DNA from: Progne subis subis | Lineage: Eukaryota; Chordata; Aves; Passeriformes; Hirundinidae | Assembly (NCBI GenBank): GCA_022316685.1 | Contig: JAKJHU010000661.1 | Location: forward strand, 62,001-126,000 | DNA length: 64,000 nucleotides | Direction of reading: 5' to 3' | Part shown: piece by piece, positions 14,145-28,675 of the stretch | Layout of the letters: the number at the start of each line of letters is the position of its first letter | How positions within the stretch are numbered: the stretch's first letter is position 1 | Program-made: the position numbers and the translations under genes | Notes under the pieces: model-generated | Databases searched by the model: none | Told to the model about the DNA's origin: nothing | What the model saw: the letters and a program-made list of their open reading frames with translations, nothing else

Positions 14145-15419
14145 ACAGTGAAGGTTTATATTTGCTACCTGTGCTGTTTCTAAGAAGTAAAATGCATTTG
14201 AATGTACCTAGTGATATACAGCTATTCATATTTGAAACAACCTTACTATCCATTTTCAAAAACCTGGAGATAACTACACAAAGAGAAGAGGGACAGGATC
14301 TGTCTTCCTGTTCAAAACCCCATGCCATGCTCTACGTGATCACTGTCATCATGGCTCTGATGGAGCAGTAATTATTGCAGCACCTATCAAGGTCAAGTAT
14401 GAAATTTTAAAATCTCAGAGGCCTTCCCCAAAAATGGTTTTCACTATATACTTTGTACATGCAATACATAGACATATTACTTTACTCTCTGTCCAACTTC
14501 AAAAGCAAATATGTACTTTTTTTCTCAAATTAAATATATATAATTTAAACATGTGAGGAGTTTTAGTTTGAAATCTATAGGTACTGTGGGGAGAGAGGAC
14601 CTCTTAAGAGTTGACCTAATTCTTCCCAGCTCAACTACTATTTATTTAAGCAATAAATGTTGTCGACAGATGTAAAAGACAGAGAAGAAACATTTTTCTG
14701 CCACAGCCAATATATCCTGAATACCTAGTAGTGTTTAAAGCACCTCATTTGTCTTATGAGAGTCCCTTTCTTGCTCTTATTCAAACATGAAGCCCACAAT
14801 CCAGACAAAAGGGTTTGTGTGATCACATCCTTCCTGCCCCGCGAAGGAAAGTGAAACAGCACAAACCCCAGGTTTGCAGTGGGGGGTTACAGCACCCCCA
14901 TGGGTCTGCCACTGACTGAAAGCTTTGGCAGACACGGCACCTTGATGCCCCCACTGACAGCACAAGACTTAATGTCCAGAGAAATAGATTTGTGCCTCCT
15001 CTCAGGACTCTGTGGTACCTGCAGAGTACTCCAGCACAGCCCAACATCCCTGCCTGTCCCCACTGTCCCTGCTCCAAAACAAGCTATTTCTACATTGCAA
15101 CAAAAAGACAACCCTAAAACTTTTGACCTAAACACACAGAATGGGCTAATTAAGCACAATGCTAACTGTTAACATCTCCAGCTCTGTGTAAATGCTGTTA
15201 GCTCACGGGCTAAACAAACCAGCAGTGCAACAAAATAATGTTTAATGAGTGCGAGGAGGGAAAATGTGACAGATTTCAGTAAACGAATAGCCAGGCTTTA
15301 GGCTTCTAGGTCGATCAAGCGGTAATAAACCCCAGGCTGCCAAGGGTTGTGCCAGCACAGCCGGGACCACCTCTCACCTGTGAGGGTTTTTGCTTCTTTT
15401 CTTCTCTGCCAAGGTCAGG

Positions 15420-15870
15420 ATGAATAACATGGGAAATGAAGATGTCGAGTTCAGACTTGGCATGTTTATTATATCTTATCTATTTACGGTATTTACAGGC
15501 TCATGAGCTGTGAGCTTAACTAGCAAGCTAGGGAAGTGAGGTAAAATGGAGGGCTTCTAATTCTTTCCAAGGTGTTTTAAGTGATAATTACCCAATACCA
15601 CGGAGATACCTATATTATTTTTGACCCAATGGTGACCACCTAAGGCCCACAATGGAGACCTTTTTCACCCAATTACGGAAAACCACCCAAGCCCACGAAG
15701 AAGACGGAAAAAGAAGTTGAAGAAGAAGGACAAAGACAATGCTCAAAATTCTCCATCTTGACTCATATATATTACTATACACTAAAAACCCAAATTCTAA
15801 GTTTCTAGGACTCCAATACTCACCAGCTGATGTGGGACAGAAGCACAGCACAGAATAACACCATCGGGTC
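15420..15870 (-). mobile_element. Probable avian LTR-retroelement remnant
   Basis: The segment differs in texture from its surroundings. On the minus strand it contains blocks that resemble, from memory, dispersed retroviral-type repeats of songbird genomes: GAATTTGGGTTTTTAGTG, GAGTCAAGATGGAGAATTTT, and a CACCATTGGGTCAAAAATAA block. I see no primer-binding site, polypurine tract, matching second LTR or retroviral protein motif, so family, boundaries and orientation are uncertain. It is non-coding here. Confidence 0.4.
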
Positions 15871-17685
15871 TTGCTAGGTCTGTATGCCCCAGCCCTTGTT
15901 ATTGTGCTGTCAAGAAATCTTTACAGAATGTAATAATTTTATGGGTTCATTTGGAAATAGATGTGTTCCCAGCAGAGATCAAAAGAGAGATACTAATGTT
16001 TTACTGTGTTACAGCCGAAAGATCAATGGGAAACTGAGACTCTGTGTAAAGACAGCAGAGACACCCAAAAAGGCACAATACTGTGTAGTAAGAAGAAATA
16101 CCAAATAAACAAGCTGTAATGACAGACGAAGAACAGAGTAAGACAAAAACCAGGCTACAGTTCAAGGATGTAAAATTAACAACTTAATAAACTATTCCAC
16201 ATCCTGGCAACAAGACTAAGAAAGTATTAGTGAGGTGGTCTTCAACACCGAAAAGACTTGGGTTTGAAGCGACGTTTTAAAAAGACTGTTTTTAGTCATT
16301 AAACTGGTGTGAGAAACCGTGCACAAGAAGCAAGCAGACATATGTTGAATTTTCACATTTGCATACTTGTTGACATCCCATGAGTAATGTGAGGAAAAAA
16401 TATTTCCAATCAATTTATGACAATGCTGCAGTGATTTCTGCTAAAGACATGACACAGGCCAGAGCTCCCCCCTCCCTGCCAAGACAATTAGAGCACACAT
16501 TCATCTGTACCCTGATGATACATTCACTCCATTAGCAAACAAAAAAGGTTACTGTCTGACTCATGTTGCTAACCTGGTGCACTTTGTCTGAAGTTCCTAC
16601 TCTAATTGGACAACGCATTCCTACATTCCACAAGCAGCTACTGAATTCCACAGAAAAGAACCATTTAAGTGGTTTGAGTCAAGCATTTATCAGAATATTA
16701 CTAGGAAATAAACAGTAATCCCTCTAACTGTGCCGTGGAAATTACATTCCTACATTTTAAAGATAGGGAGATGCAATTAGCTTAATGAGAACTTACGATT
16801 CAAGTCTTGCAGCAGTATTTCCATTGACTAAAACATGGTGAACTCACCCAATTTTGAATCAAAAGACTAAGACAGCACATCACCCAAGTGTTCCCACCAC
16901 TTCCTCAGTCACCAAGAGCCATTATGCCGCTAACAGCTGATGCTGGATGTAAAAAACCAAAGTATCTATAATGGGAATGTTCCAGATCTGAACATCACCA
17001 AGATACATTTATAGCATTTTTAGATTGTTAAGATGTAATTTTTTGAACTCTCTTCCTGTATGAAGAGTTTAGCATATGGCACACTATCCATTGAACTTTT
17101 GGTGGGTTCAAAACAGTAATTAAATAACTAGAAAATCAATATCCATACATAATTATGAGTTTAAGTGAAGCAAGAACGAAAAGCAACTTCATAGAAGAGA
17201 TCTTAAATGTTACTCTCCATGTTTCAGAAGACCTCACATATTCCCAAGTTACTACTCTGAACTATACAAAGAAGTTGCTTTTCTGTTGTTTTCAGTAATG
17301 TTTATAGGCTTCGGTTCAAATCTATATTTCATTTCAAATCCTAAGAATCTCACTCATATCAAAATTATAAATCCTATTCTCTAAAACAAGAGCAAGTAGC
17401 ACTCAATCTCAGCACATTTTAAGCAGGGTTTTTCTCAACAAATTTTCTTGAATCTATCAATACGGTACTTTAAAACCTGCTCCAAAGCTCCCAGAGGCGA
17501 GCTGAAGTTTCAACAAACACTAGTAAACAATCCTTGTAAGGAAGTTAATTTAATATGCCAAACCACACTTTCTGGTCTATTTGGTCATACTGACAGTCAT
17601 TTTTCCGTTCCTCTCCCTGTTTTTAGCATATTTATATGGTAATATAATTTGTTCCTAAGTATTTGTTTTTAATATATTTTTGATA

Positions 17686-17722
17686 TATGTGTGTGTGTGT
17701 GTGTGTATGTGTGTGTCTGTGC
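17686..17722. repeat. TG dinucleotide microsatellite
   Basis: TG repeats run from about 17688 to 17717 with single TATG and TCTG interruptions, in an AT-rich context. Confidence 0.9.
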
Positions 17723-20700
17723 ATAATTTTTTCCTACTCATCTCACCTGAGATTTAGGTGATTCAGCCTGCTGTCAACCACTCACCAGAGAGAGGACTGG
17801 ACAAGGGATCAGATAAGCCATGGTTTTGGATCAAATACAAGCACTACCTGAGAAGTCCATGAAACATTTTCCCTGTGCTTAGCCAGCTTTGTGGTGGGCC
17901 TCGAGGCTGCAGAGATCTCCCTGCATCCCCCAGCACAAGCAGCAACCCCAGGGTAACCACTGTATCTCACACACCGCTCACATTTTGGGCTCTTCAGCCT
18001 GAGCCCAGCAGGCTGCCCTTGCCAAGAGGCTCCACTCAGGCCATTCTACTGCTCCCTCTCCCAGCTCAAGATGTGATCTGTGTCACTGTGAATGCTCTGT
18101 GTCCCACCAGCAGCCTGAGTGGTGCTCTTAGGAATGCCCAGGCATGGAATGGAACCCAACCACTGGCTCAAGGAAACAGTCCTGGGGGAGATCCTCAATG
18201 TTTGCCTGGCACTGAAGTGTCCTGAGAGCTCCTGCAACTGCCCTGCAAACACAGACAGTGTAAAAGAGTGTTCAACATGATTCACAAGCCAGATATTTCT
18301 CCCTCTCTCTGCAACTAGCAGAAAATATTTTATTTGCATTCATCCAGACACACAGGGCTTGCACTCAGTGCTGTGAGGAATGGGGGCCTTACATGAGGGT
18401 GGCAGTACTTCCCAAATAAGCTGATCCTTCTCCTTGTGCACCCCAGTTTCACAGACAGGGAAAGCCTTCATCCAGCACAGCTCAGGGCAGGCAGACCTAC
18501 CTCTCATCTCTTTTCCACTTCACTCCTATGCGAAATGCTGCAGAAATTCACCTCCTGAAGTGTGGCCACCCTCCCCTTGGTTACTGCTCTGACAATACCA
18601 TAAACAACAGCAGGGTTTTTCAGTTCACCCACACACTTGCAGCTCACTTTTTTTGTGTATGTCCGTGCCCTAATTTCACACACTTTTGCTACTTAAAACT
18701 CATGCAGACTTCAAGCACTGGCACAGCCATTTCCAACCACGTGTTGAGCACCACTGTGTAACTAAATGCTGAATAGGAATTTGGTATGCACTGATCTTTT
18801 GGGAAAGATCAGAGATGTGTGCCTTGGTAGTCAGTCCCTGCAGTCTCCCTCACAAGCACTTAATTGCTTGGTTTTACATATTTGTATCTGCTAAGACGCC
18901 TTCGTTTGTGCTGCAGCATTCCCTACATTACTTTTATCTGACTCTGGATGAATTTCATATTAGTTTTTTGTCTCAAGTCTCAGCTTGCAGAAATTACTAC
19001 ACATCCAAACTACTGCAGAATCAAAACACTCTTCTGAAGGCAACCTCTTGAATGAGACAATTTCCATTGATTTCCAAATACTTCATCAAAAGGAAAGTTT
19101 TCTTGATGAGCTCCAGAATCTTAAAAAAACGTCATTTTTGCATCTATGTTTGGCATATATATTCCTCACGATTTCCAGTAGTTTCACAGGCTTTCTAGTC
19201 CATGTTTAGGGAAAAGAAGTAACACATCTTATGAAAATATATGGATTTTTAAAGTCTCTAAGTAGTTTCTTGGGCTTAACCCATACAAACTACACAACTT
19301 ACAATAATTATAAAATATATCAAACGGCAGCAAAAAAAAGTTACCTGACAAAATACATTTTAAAGTATAAGCTGAGACTTTTATAAAAATACTTGAGATT
19401 CCACATCTTCCTGATAGTCAAGGTGGTAACCTTGTCTTCTCTGCTGCTTTCAATGGGATAGTAACAGGTTTTTACATGGTATTTTGTCCCTGGTATATAA
19501 TTTGCTGTATTTAATGAGTTTAATGCCTTGCCCTGGCAGTAAGCAAAGGCAGCAGCAAAGCAGCTGACATGGAGAGAATCACCATCAGAGTGCAAAGCAA
19601 AGACCTGACCAAAATGCAAATTTAAAAGCTTTAAAATCACAGAATTACTCATTGGTTTATGACATCTTAAAATATTACAGCTGTTCCTGAAGAAGCTGCT
19701 TGCCCTGAGTAGAAAATACTGTCTTCAGCATCCCCTGGAGAAGGCTGAGGAGGAAGAATGCACAGAGCAGCTCCCCAGGGATGAGCTGGATGAGCACAGA
19801 CTGGACATGCAGTGCCCAACAGTCTCACCAAGCAAACAGCACCTAATTTGATTTTTATTCATAGAAAGAAATCAGTGTTTCTGAGTCTGGCTGCTACAAG
19901 GTACCCATGGTTTTGCTAAAAGCTTTTCCAGCCTTCCTCAGAGAGTGTACAATGTAATATCCTGTCAAAAGAATCCCAGGATATTCAGGGTTGGACTGCC
20001 AGTCTCCCTTGTAAGTGTCATCAATAATGCTGGGCAAAAGAGTTTATTCCTCTTTTACAGCAGATCCTGGTTAAACCCAGATGCAGATGTTAAATACAGA
20101 CCGTGCCATTCCCCATACTCACTGCACAGTCCAGTTATGTGTTCAGACTCTGTTAAATGCAAACTCTGCACTTAGAGCTTGGTAGGACACTCTGAAGAGA
20201 CAGTAACAAGTCACCTCATGAATTTTATGGGAATCATATGGGATGGTGACATACAAGATGAAATTCCATGAGTATCTACCTAAAAAGTAATGGTGGAAAG
20301 TAATTTGTATGACTTATTATGAAACAGTAAAACTTCCTTCTGGACAGAGTAAGTTCTGAAAGGATCACAGTGAAGCTATCAGACCTGAGAAGTCAAAGGA
20401 ATTCAGGGAACTGGAGGAGAGAGTTGCTTCAGAAAAACAGATAACCTGGAGAAAAGAAGTGCAATAGAAGGATCAGCTGCTTCAAGCTAAATTAAAAAAC
20501 ACCAATTGGATGGTAAATATCAATGGAAAACAAACAAGAAATAGTAAGAGGTTACTCTGGATGTATATAAAAATTCATCAGTGATTCAAGACTGCAACAA
20601 TGAAAACAGTAAAGTATTTGGATTAGTAGATGACAACTGAGCCTCTCTCTGAACCATTAGGATTCCCCCCCAAAATGGGGAGCTGCGATGCTGTTCCTGG

Positions 20701-22633
20701 GCTTTGAGACTGCCACTTGTGCTGGGTAGCAAGTTCTGCACTGGGGACTGAGGTGAAGGAACTCAAGGCATTTCCCTACAAATCAAAACAAAAAACAAAA
20801 CAGTAGCCTCTTCAGCCAGCAGAAGGTGCCTGTGTATGAGTGCAGACACACCTGTCTTCTCAGTCTTCTCAGACTGCCCAGGGGATGGTCTAATAACTAA
20901 ATACGTGCATTTTACAACTTTACAGATAATTTGCTAAGACCTTGAACTGGAAGTTATCAGAAACACCTTCCTTTTGAAATGCAGGCCATAAAAAAACAGT
21001 GGTGGTTTTCCATATTGTCTCACAATTTTTTTTTCTAGTAAGAATACTTTCCAAATAAATAATCCCAGCAACAGGAGGAAAATATTTGAAAATCAGGCTC
21101 ACAAAGAGTTTATCCACACATTAGAAAACCCAAAACTTAAAAAAACCTCAGCAATAATAAAACCTTGCAGTACTGAATTTCTACAACCAAATGTTTGACT
21201 ATCAGTCTAGAAAATTTGAATACTAGCTCTCCAAATTGCTGCCATTGGCTAGTGTTTGAAAGGAAGAAACCAGATACAAAAGAAAAGGGATGAAAAGTAT
21301 TTGATCCCACACTGACAGCTGATATTTGGCAGAAGAACTGACACAGTGTCAATATTTGCTCGTATGTGAAAGAGGGAAAACAGGCAAACCATTTGTCACA
21401 CAATCTCTGGCAGTGCACTCATTGTTAAATCAAAATTTAAAGGGCATAAAGCATTCAAAAGACTCCAGTTCTACCATGTTGAGGACCCAACTCATACAGG
21501 TAGTTCTGCTCTTAAAAGTTATAAATGCATTTCTGTACAGGACATACTCAGTTAAAAAAAAGGGTAAAAGGGTTGCCTTACATTTTGTAGGGGAAATTTC
21601 TCTATTTTCTCAAGTATGTATTACTAGAATACTCTAGTCCATACCGGATTCAGTTATTAAGTTAACTTCATGGATAACTTCATAGGCAGGCAGGGCAGGA
21701 AATACAGGACATAAGTCAATGTTATGTTGTCAAGATGCAATTTCTGCAGCAGGTAAACAGGCAAATGGGAGACTTTGACTGGGCATGGACAGGTTTTAGG
21801 ATGCCATGAGCTGGCACTGAAAAATAAACATAAATAAATAGATGAAGTTTAAAAAAGGGGGGATTGGGAGGAATAAAAATGAGAGAGACAAAAAATAATC
21901 CAGTGGGGGCTCTTCACAGCCAGAAAATTTTAGATTCAAGAAGTTTAGGCTTCAGTGAGCTGATGTGCCCTAACACTGTAGCCCTATTAATGTACCTGAC
22001 TGAGCCAATACCTGACCACAGCCATGGCACAACAATTCCAAGCACCAAGACCCCTGGGGATCACCATCCACAGCACTTCAGGCATAACTATGAAGTACTT
22101 AAAACTCTCAGCTTGTGATAAAAAGGACAAAGATAGTGAAGACATCTAAATGGAGTCAAAGCTTTACAGACTAGAAATACTTGTGAGCTCTATGCAAAAA
22201 ACTTCAGGCAGTTTTGCTAAAGAGAGTTTCAGAAACTATTTTCCAAATAATGAGTGATAAACCACTTCATGTAAAAATCCTCCGTAATTGTGCTAAAAAA
22301 AATTAACTTTCAAAATTTACTCAAAAATATTTTAATATAAACACCCACTTGCTTATTGCTCACATGCAAACTCCTGCCTGAGCACAATTTTTCATTCCTT
22401 CTCACTAACATTTTAAAGAATTCTGATCAAACTGCTTGAGAACACAGAAAAGTTCCTTTAAAAAAAAGTACACAATTTTCATGAGTTTTTCACTTCTCAT
22501 TTAATTATGAATAGAATATTAAGATTCAGCAAATATTTGTATTCAGTTTACGTAGTACCTGAAATTGACTTATATTTATGTGGTATTAAAGAGATTCTGA
22601 TCTTGAGCCATGAAAGTACACACATAGAATACC

Positions 22634-22760
22634 AGATTCACAGAATGGTTTGGGTTGGAAGAGACCTTAAAACTCATGCTGTCTCTCCCCTTGCCATGGG
22701 CAGGGACACCTTCCACTGTCCCAGGTTGCTCCAGCCTGGCCTTGGATGCTTCCAAGAACA
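22634..22760 (-). mobile_element. CR1-like LINE 3' fragment
   Basis: The plus strand shows ATTCACAGAATGGTTTGGGT, TGGAAGAGACCTTAAAACTC, CCATGGGCAGGGACACCTTC and CCAGCCTGGCCTTGGATGCT, the reverse complement of a typical avian CR1 3' end. The element lies in minus orientation, the same as SSBP2. It is a 5'-truncated stub of about 125 bases with no coding remnant. Confidence 0.9.
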
Positions 22761-23603
22761 CTGCAACAATTATACTGCTATTCCATGCTTCATTTATTGC
22801 CTTTATCCTTCTTTCTTAATTTTCCCTGTTTCTTAGCAGTAAAAGAGAAACTTGAATTACAGAGTAATCTTGAATTACTCTGGAAACTCTCAAAAGCAGA
22901 TTTCAGTGTTAGGAGTTGGAACATGGGAACTTCAAATAGCAGAGAACAGGGATTTGCTTAGCTGATCCTTATCTTCAACAAGACTCCTAAGCAGAAGGAA
23001 GGGGAAAGAGACTTTCCTTTAACAGCTGCTTTTCCTGCAGCCTGCCAGCATTATCTCTGCTGTGTTGTGGTGGAATGCTGGTACTGCCAGGGGTGGGAGA
23101 GAGGAGGGAGATGATCCAAGACTCCACCAAAGATTTTGCACAAGCCACTTCCAGCACCAACTGATGAATAAAAGCCTACTAAGATCCTTTTACTTTTTAC
23201 TGACTATGTATTTTTTATCAGCGTACACAAATAAATCAATGTATGCATCCCTGTTTCAGCTTTTTTACACAGAAAGGCAGAAGGTAGAATTTTTCAGGAA
23301 CAAACACTTCAGTTTTACAATGCATAATGTTCAAATAATTATGAAACTATGTTTATGCCAAGTAAAGCTTTTATGAAGAAAAATTATGAATCAAAGTGTA
23401 ATATGTACTTTAAAAAAAGTATAATATGCACTTTTTTAAAAAAAAGTATTGATGCATGATTCTGAATAACTGCAAAAACTGAGTGAAGGTATTAGACTTA
23501 CAATGAATAGCACTAAAGTGAAAAGGAAATCAACACTTGTGATTTACTAAGAAACTCTCCTGTTTCTGCATTAACTGTTCACTTGATATTGAACAGATAT
23601 ATT

Positions 23604-23621
23604 AAAAAAAAAAAAAAAAAA
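23604..23621. repeat. A(18) homopolymer
   Basis: An uninterrupted A run in intron 1, followed by an ACCAACCAC tract. Confidence 0.95.
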
Positions 23622-26600
23622 CCAACCACAAAAATTTCAGTTCTCAGCTAAGTCAGTCCTGTCTCACATCTAGTGAAGACAGACTGAAACAGAGAAAACC
23701 AGACAATACCTGAAATGAATAAAACCAACCAGCTACCATCAAATATAAAATGACCAGAAAAGGCACACAACAAAGACCCATGACTAAAAAAAAAGCTTCA
23801 CAATATATCTGTCATAATAATTCAGTATTATTATGTATATCGTATCTGCAAACTTTTCTCTCTTCAAAAGAAAAGGTAGAACTAGAAGATCTAGTTCTAC
23901 ATCTCACAAGAAATTGTACATATACACAGAAACGTGCATTAAATGCAACATTTTTACTTGCATCAGCAGATGGCTGCATGAAAACCTAAAAGAAAGAAAA
24001 TGTAACTACCTGTTTAAACACAGAAGTTATTTTTCATTAGGAATACCATTTCTTACTCTCAACATGACTCAAACTGAGACTTGAATCTAAACTTGCACTC
24101 AAGTTAAAATACCCTGCTTTATCTTCCAAATTACTGATGCTTGACTTGGTCCTGTGTTCTATTTAGAAAATATACATTAGTTTTTTAAAATATCCTTTTA
24201 TTAGTATATTACAAGAAGACAGCTTTTGTCAGCACAGCACCAGGCATTCACAGGCTCTGGATTTCAATTTCACCTCAAAAAGCCATTCCCTCCTCAGAAG
24301 AGTTTTACTAGAAGGCTGGAGTCAAGTCCTGGAATTATATTTAGTACCAACTATAAAGTATTTATAAATCTGCATTGAGTAAATCAAATGTTTAATATAT
24401 ATGTTTAACAAAGGGTCACTTGTTATGGATTTTAAGGCAGCAGTTAGACAAAACACTGTCTTTAACACCTTCTACTGTGTGCTTATTGCCATACATAATA
24501 CACACTCTTCATGCCTGTAACCTGTTTAATAACAGACATTAATTATTTATTAGCCCTCTATAAACAATTTATAAATGTACTCTTACTATAAAGCATGACT
24601 GGACTGGCCTTTACTCCCACAACGAAGGCACCTGCAGAATTTTAACTGCTGCATTAAGAAGCAAACCCCACTTATAAAGAACTTAACAGTAATACACATT
24701 TGGGGATATAAAAATACAGCCAAACAGCACAGCCTATCATTTATCTCAGAATTCAGTATTATGCAAGGGATTTCCCAGAAATTTACATGAAAGGATTATG
24801 ATGGCACTGTTAACAAAACTGAAGTCATGTTTAGGTGCAATAGGAAAGGTTTATTCTTACCTTTGTCACACATCTATCTCTTGGAGAAGTTTAATTTTTT
24901 CACCTTGATTAGGCTGGAGTGCCTTAAAAATACTCTTTTTAACAAGATCACCCCAGGCACTGCTGCCTAGGGTGCCTTCCTTGCCCAGGAGAGAGTGAAA
25001 ATTTTAGGAAAACTGTATTTTGCCACTCTAGTTTTCAACAGCTCTGGAAATAATGTTGTAAGTTAACTGAGGGTCAGTCTTCTCTTTCAGACCAGCTGAT
25101 ATTCTTTATATTTTTAGCATTAAGTTCAGTTAACAGTTTTAGCATGTAGAAGGCATTTTGTGGCTCCTTCTGGCACTGCATTAGTTTAATTTTTTCTATA
25201 AATGTTAATTCTTCTTGCATGAGAACTGCATTAAACTTAAAGAGAATACTTACACCATAGCAAAACACAAGGGAAGTTCCTTAACGGCAAGACACGGGGA
25301 AAAACACTTCCCTCCAAGTTTTTAAGTCTGCTGTTTGCATCTCTCCTTTCTCAGATTTTTCTCCAGTTCAATGAGTAATCAACCACAACTTTGTCACACT
25401 GCTAAAACTTGTGGCATTTTTCTGCTTAAACCCAGAATTTTCCTTATGGAATTTTCCTTATGGGACATGTCTTTTCTGAGCAGCACAAGATCTGAACAAA
25501 CTGGTGGAACATCACCCTAAAAATATCACTGGTGCTACATGTGTTGACAGTGTTGCTCATCTCTGATAGCATGTTCAGAAGAACCAACTGCAAGTAAGAC
25601 CACATACAAAAAAAATTCCTAATGAGGAATTAAACAGCATAGACTGTTTAACTCCTTGCTCCCAGTGGTCTGGGTTCATTCAGGAAAGAAACACTGCACC
25701 AGGAAAGGCTCACAGTGTAAGACTAACTCATACAGTTCAAAATTACTTATCTATTTAAAGTCAATGAGAAATATAAATCACGGTCAAGGCTGCCCTTTGT
25801 GCATGAGAAAAATGCCTGTCCTTAACAATAAAATGTTTTCTTCAGATCTAAATTATGCCTTCGATGTATCATCTCACTTAACATGAATGCACAAACAGAA
25901 AAACAAACCCAACAGGTTCTTGCCCATATCAAGCCCACAGGAAAGATGACAAGGGAATAACTGTGTAATTTGAATAAAAGAGAAAAGAAACTTTAAGTTC
26001 GCAAATGAAGACAAGACTTACCGCTGCTTTTTAAGACACGTAAGGAAAAAAGTAAGCAGAGCTAGCACATAATATTCAGGTAAAAGAAAACATTAGAAAA
26101 GACACAGAAGAATAACAACAGGATGACACACATTATGTGGCACTTAAGATCTTTAGCAAGACAGCCCAGAGCTGGATGGACAGAGGTACCAGATGGGAAT
26201 TTGAGGAGCAGAGCTGGCAGTGAGAGCAGCAGGAAAGAACACAGTTGTAGTGACAACGCTGAGGCGCAAGAACTTCAACATCCCCTATGAGCAGCCTCTG
26301 GTCTCCTCCTAGCAAGGAAACGGAAGTGCTAACACAGCAGAGAATTTCCTGGTGTTTCCATCATGCCAGTACAGGTGATGCAATCTTTCCACTGCTTGGT
26401 CAACAAGACAAACCCACACAGATTTGCAGTCACTAAAAAGGTGTTAAGCACCCTCTACCAACGCTTCCAGGACTCTCATGCAGCTATCCAATCCTCTGAA
26501 GATCGAGTCCCTCGAGAGATGCACAGCTTTGAAGGTGTCCTCAAACTACAAAGCAACAATCTTAGGTGGGGGGGAATAAAATGCATGTATGGGAGTAACA

Positions 26601-28446
26601 ACTGAACAAGCAAATCTGAGATAAAGATCTGTAAAGTCCAAAGGGAACCTCAAGACAATCCTGGCAAGATCAGCACAGTTAGAAACTGCTCATAATTTCA
26701 CAATGTTCTTTTCCCAGTGCTTCTGACTTAAATAAACTTAAATAATGTCCTTGTTTTTCCGGTGGCCACTCTGTGGTTCCTCACTGCTCCCTCTCTCCAG
26801 GAGAGCATAAGCCTTACTGTGACTGAAACCTAAACCCAGGGACTCTGCTTCTTGCACCCCAAAATAAAATGCCCTTGAAAAGTGACAAGAGATTCAACCC
26901 TCGAGCTGTATCAACCATGAGACGGCAAGAGGTGAGCATACACTCAGAAATGTTAATCTCTATGGTGTCTGTCAGACTCTTTTCATCCCTAGAAATGTGG
27001 GAGTGCAGGAAAAAGGGAGTAGCATGAGAAGAAAAGGGAGTATCTGCAAGTACACATGACTTGCTGCTGTGAAAGTAACAGAAATCTAAGCACCATGCAG
27101 CCTACTTTTATAAATTATTTCTACTGGGAATTCCTGCAATTTCCCCAATCCTCCCTGAAGGTGCAACAGCCATAGTGAGATAATTTTTAATAAAATATAT
27201 TTTCCAAAGGTAGCTTGGTATGGGCATCAATCATCAGAACAAACTGAAGCCCTATGAGAGCTCCGGGACTGATGGTGAGCAAAGTTAAGAGTGCTTACCA
27301 TTTATTGGGCCTTTCACCCAGACATCCTGACAATACAAAGACAGAAAACCAAACCTTTTACCAACCAGATCTGTTATGGCCAAGAAGAGAAAAGCAGCAT
27401 CTCCTCACAAAGCCCACTCCTCCACACACAGCAGTGACCTGACTGGTGCACAGGAAGAGAATCCAGGTGGTTATCACACCTTTTTTGTCTCCTGGGTTTT
27501 TAGGAGGGGTACAGCCTCCTCCACAGGACAAAGGAACTTGGAATGTCTCCAGAGAGGGAGATTCTAAGACCATCCCTGAGCAACTCTCCCAGGGCTCTAC
27601 CACCTCAAAAGAGAAGCCAGACCCTGCTCCATATCCTCTCCAGACCTGTGGGGACATCGGGAAAAGCTGCTCACCAGTGCTGTCCACAAAGATTCCTCAG
27701 GAAACCCAGCCTTACACCATTCATGCCTTCAACTCGCAATGCCACACTTAAAAATCTAAGTCAAAACAGTCACTGCTACTTCCTCATTTCCCTGGAAGGC
27801 CACTCAACTGAAGCAGAGGAAACTTTTCTCAGTACCTTTCGCTGTTTAAGTAATCGTACCCATTCACTTCGATAAACATGAGACATTGCTTGCCTGTTTG
27901 TGAAAACCTCACATGGAATAACTAAAGGTAACTTTTGCTGCCTGTTCATGAGTTTGATCACAGTTCTACAGTGATGATCTCATTAAACCATCTAAATATG
28001 AAGAGTTTTGAGTGGTTTTTTTGGAAGGAAAATACAAGTAACAATAATTTCTTTTTATATTCATCCTTAACCAACATCACTGAAATAATTATAAGGAATG
28101 CAGGAGTAAAGGTTATTGAGAAACTGCAATTTTTCATCATTTGCCTCAGACTTGAATGTGCTTTTTTGCTTTTTTCACTCAAAAGCCTACAAAATGATTT
28201 TATTTAAAACAGAAGAAGAAGAATACTGTTCTCATTTCAAGATGTGTCAGCCGTTTCCACAACAAATGTTGATAAAGATGTGACGTTTTGATTCAGAAAG
28301 CTACTAATCTCTGTTACAGACTTCATACACCTGCAATATTCATATATGGAGGCACCAAATGCCTGGATAGGGTATAAAACTAATGTGGATTTGACCACGC
28401 ATAGAGAGATCCTTACATGGTATCACCCTCCTCACAAGCTAACACA

Positions 28447-28675
28447 GGCACCCCCCCAAAAAACCCCCCAAACACTGAAAACAAACCAAAAAACCCTCCA
28501 ACCAATCCTAGCCCCGAGAAAAACGAAAAATTAAAAAATCCTCCAAAATTAAAAAAAAACCAAACCAACCCCAACCAAAAAAGAAACAAACAAACAACCC
28601 CCCCAAAAAAACAAACACAAAACCCCTCAAACCTCATGTAAACTAAACCCAAACCACCACCACCACCACCAAAAA
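28447..28675. repeat. Long A/C-rich low-complexity tract
   Basis: About 230 bases consist almost only of A and C in irregular AAACC, CCCCAAAA, AAAC and ACC motifs, ending in a short CAC repeat. On the SSBP2 sense strand it is T/G-rich. The ORFs through it are low-complexity artefacts. Confidence 0.9.
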
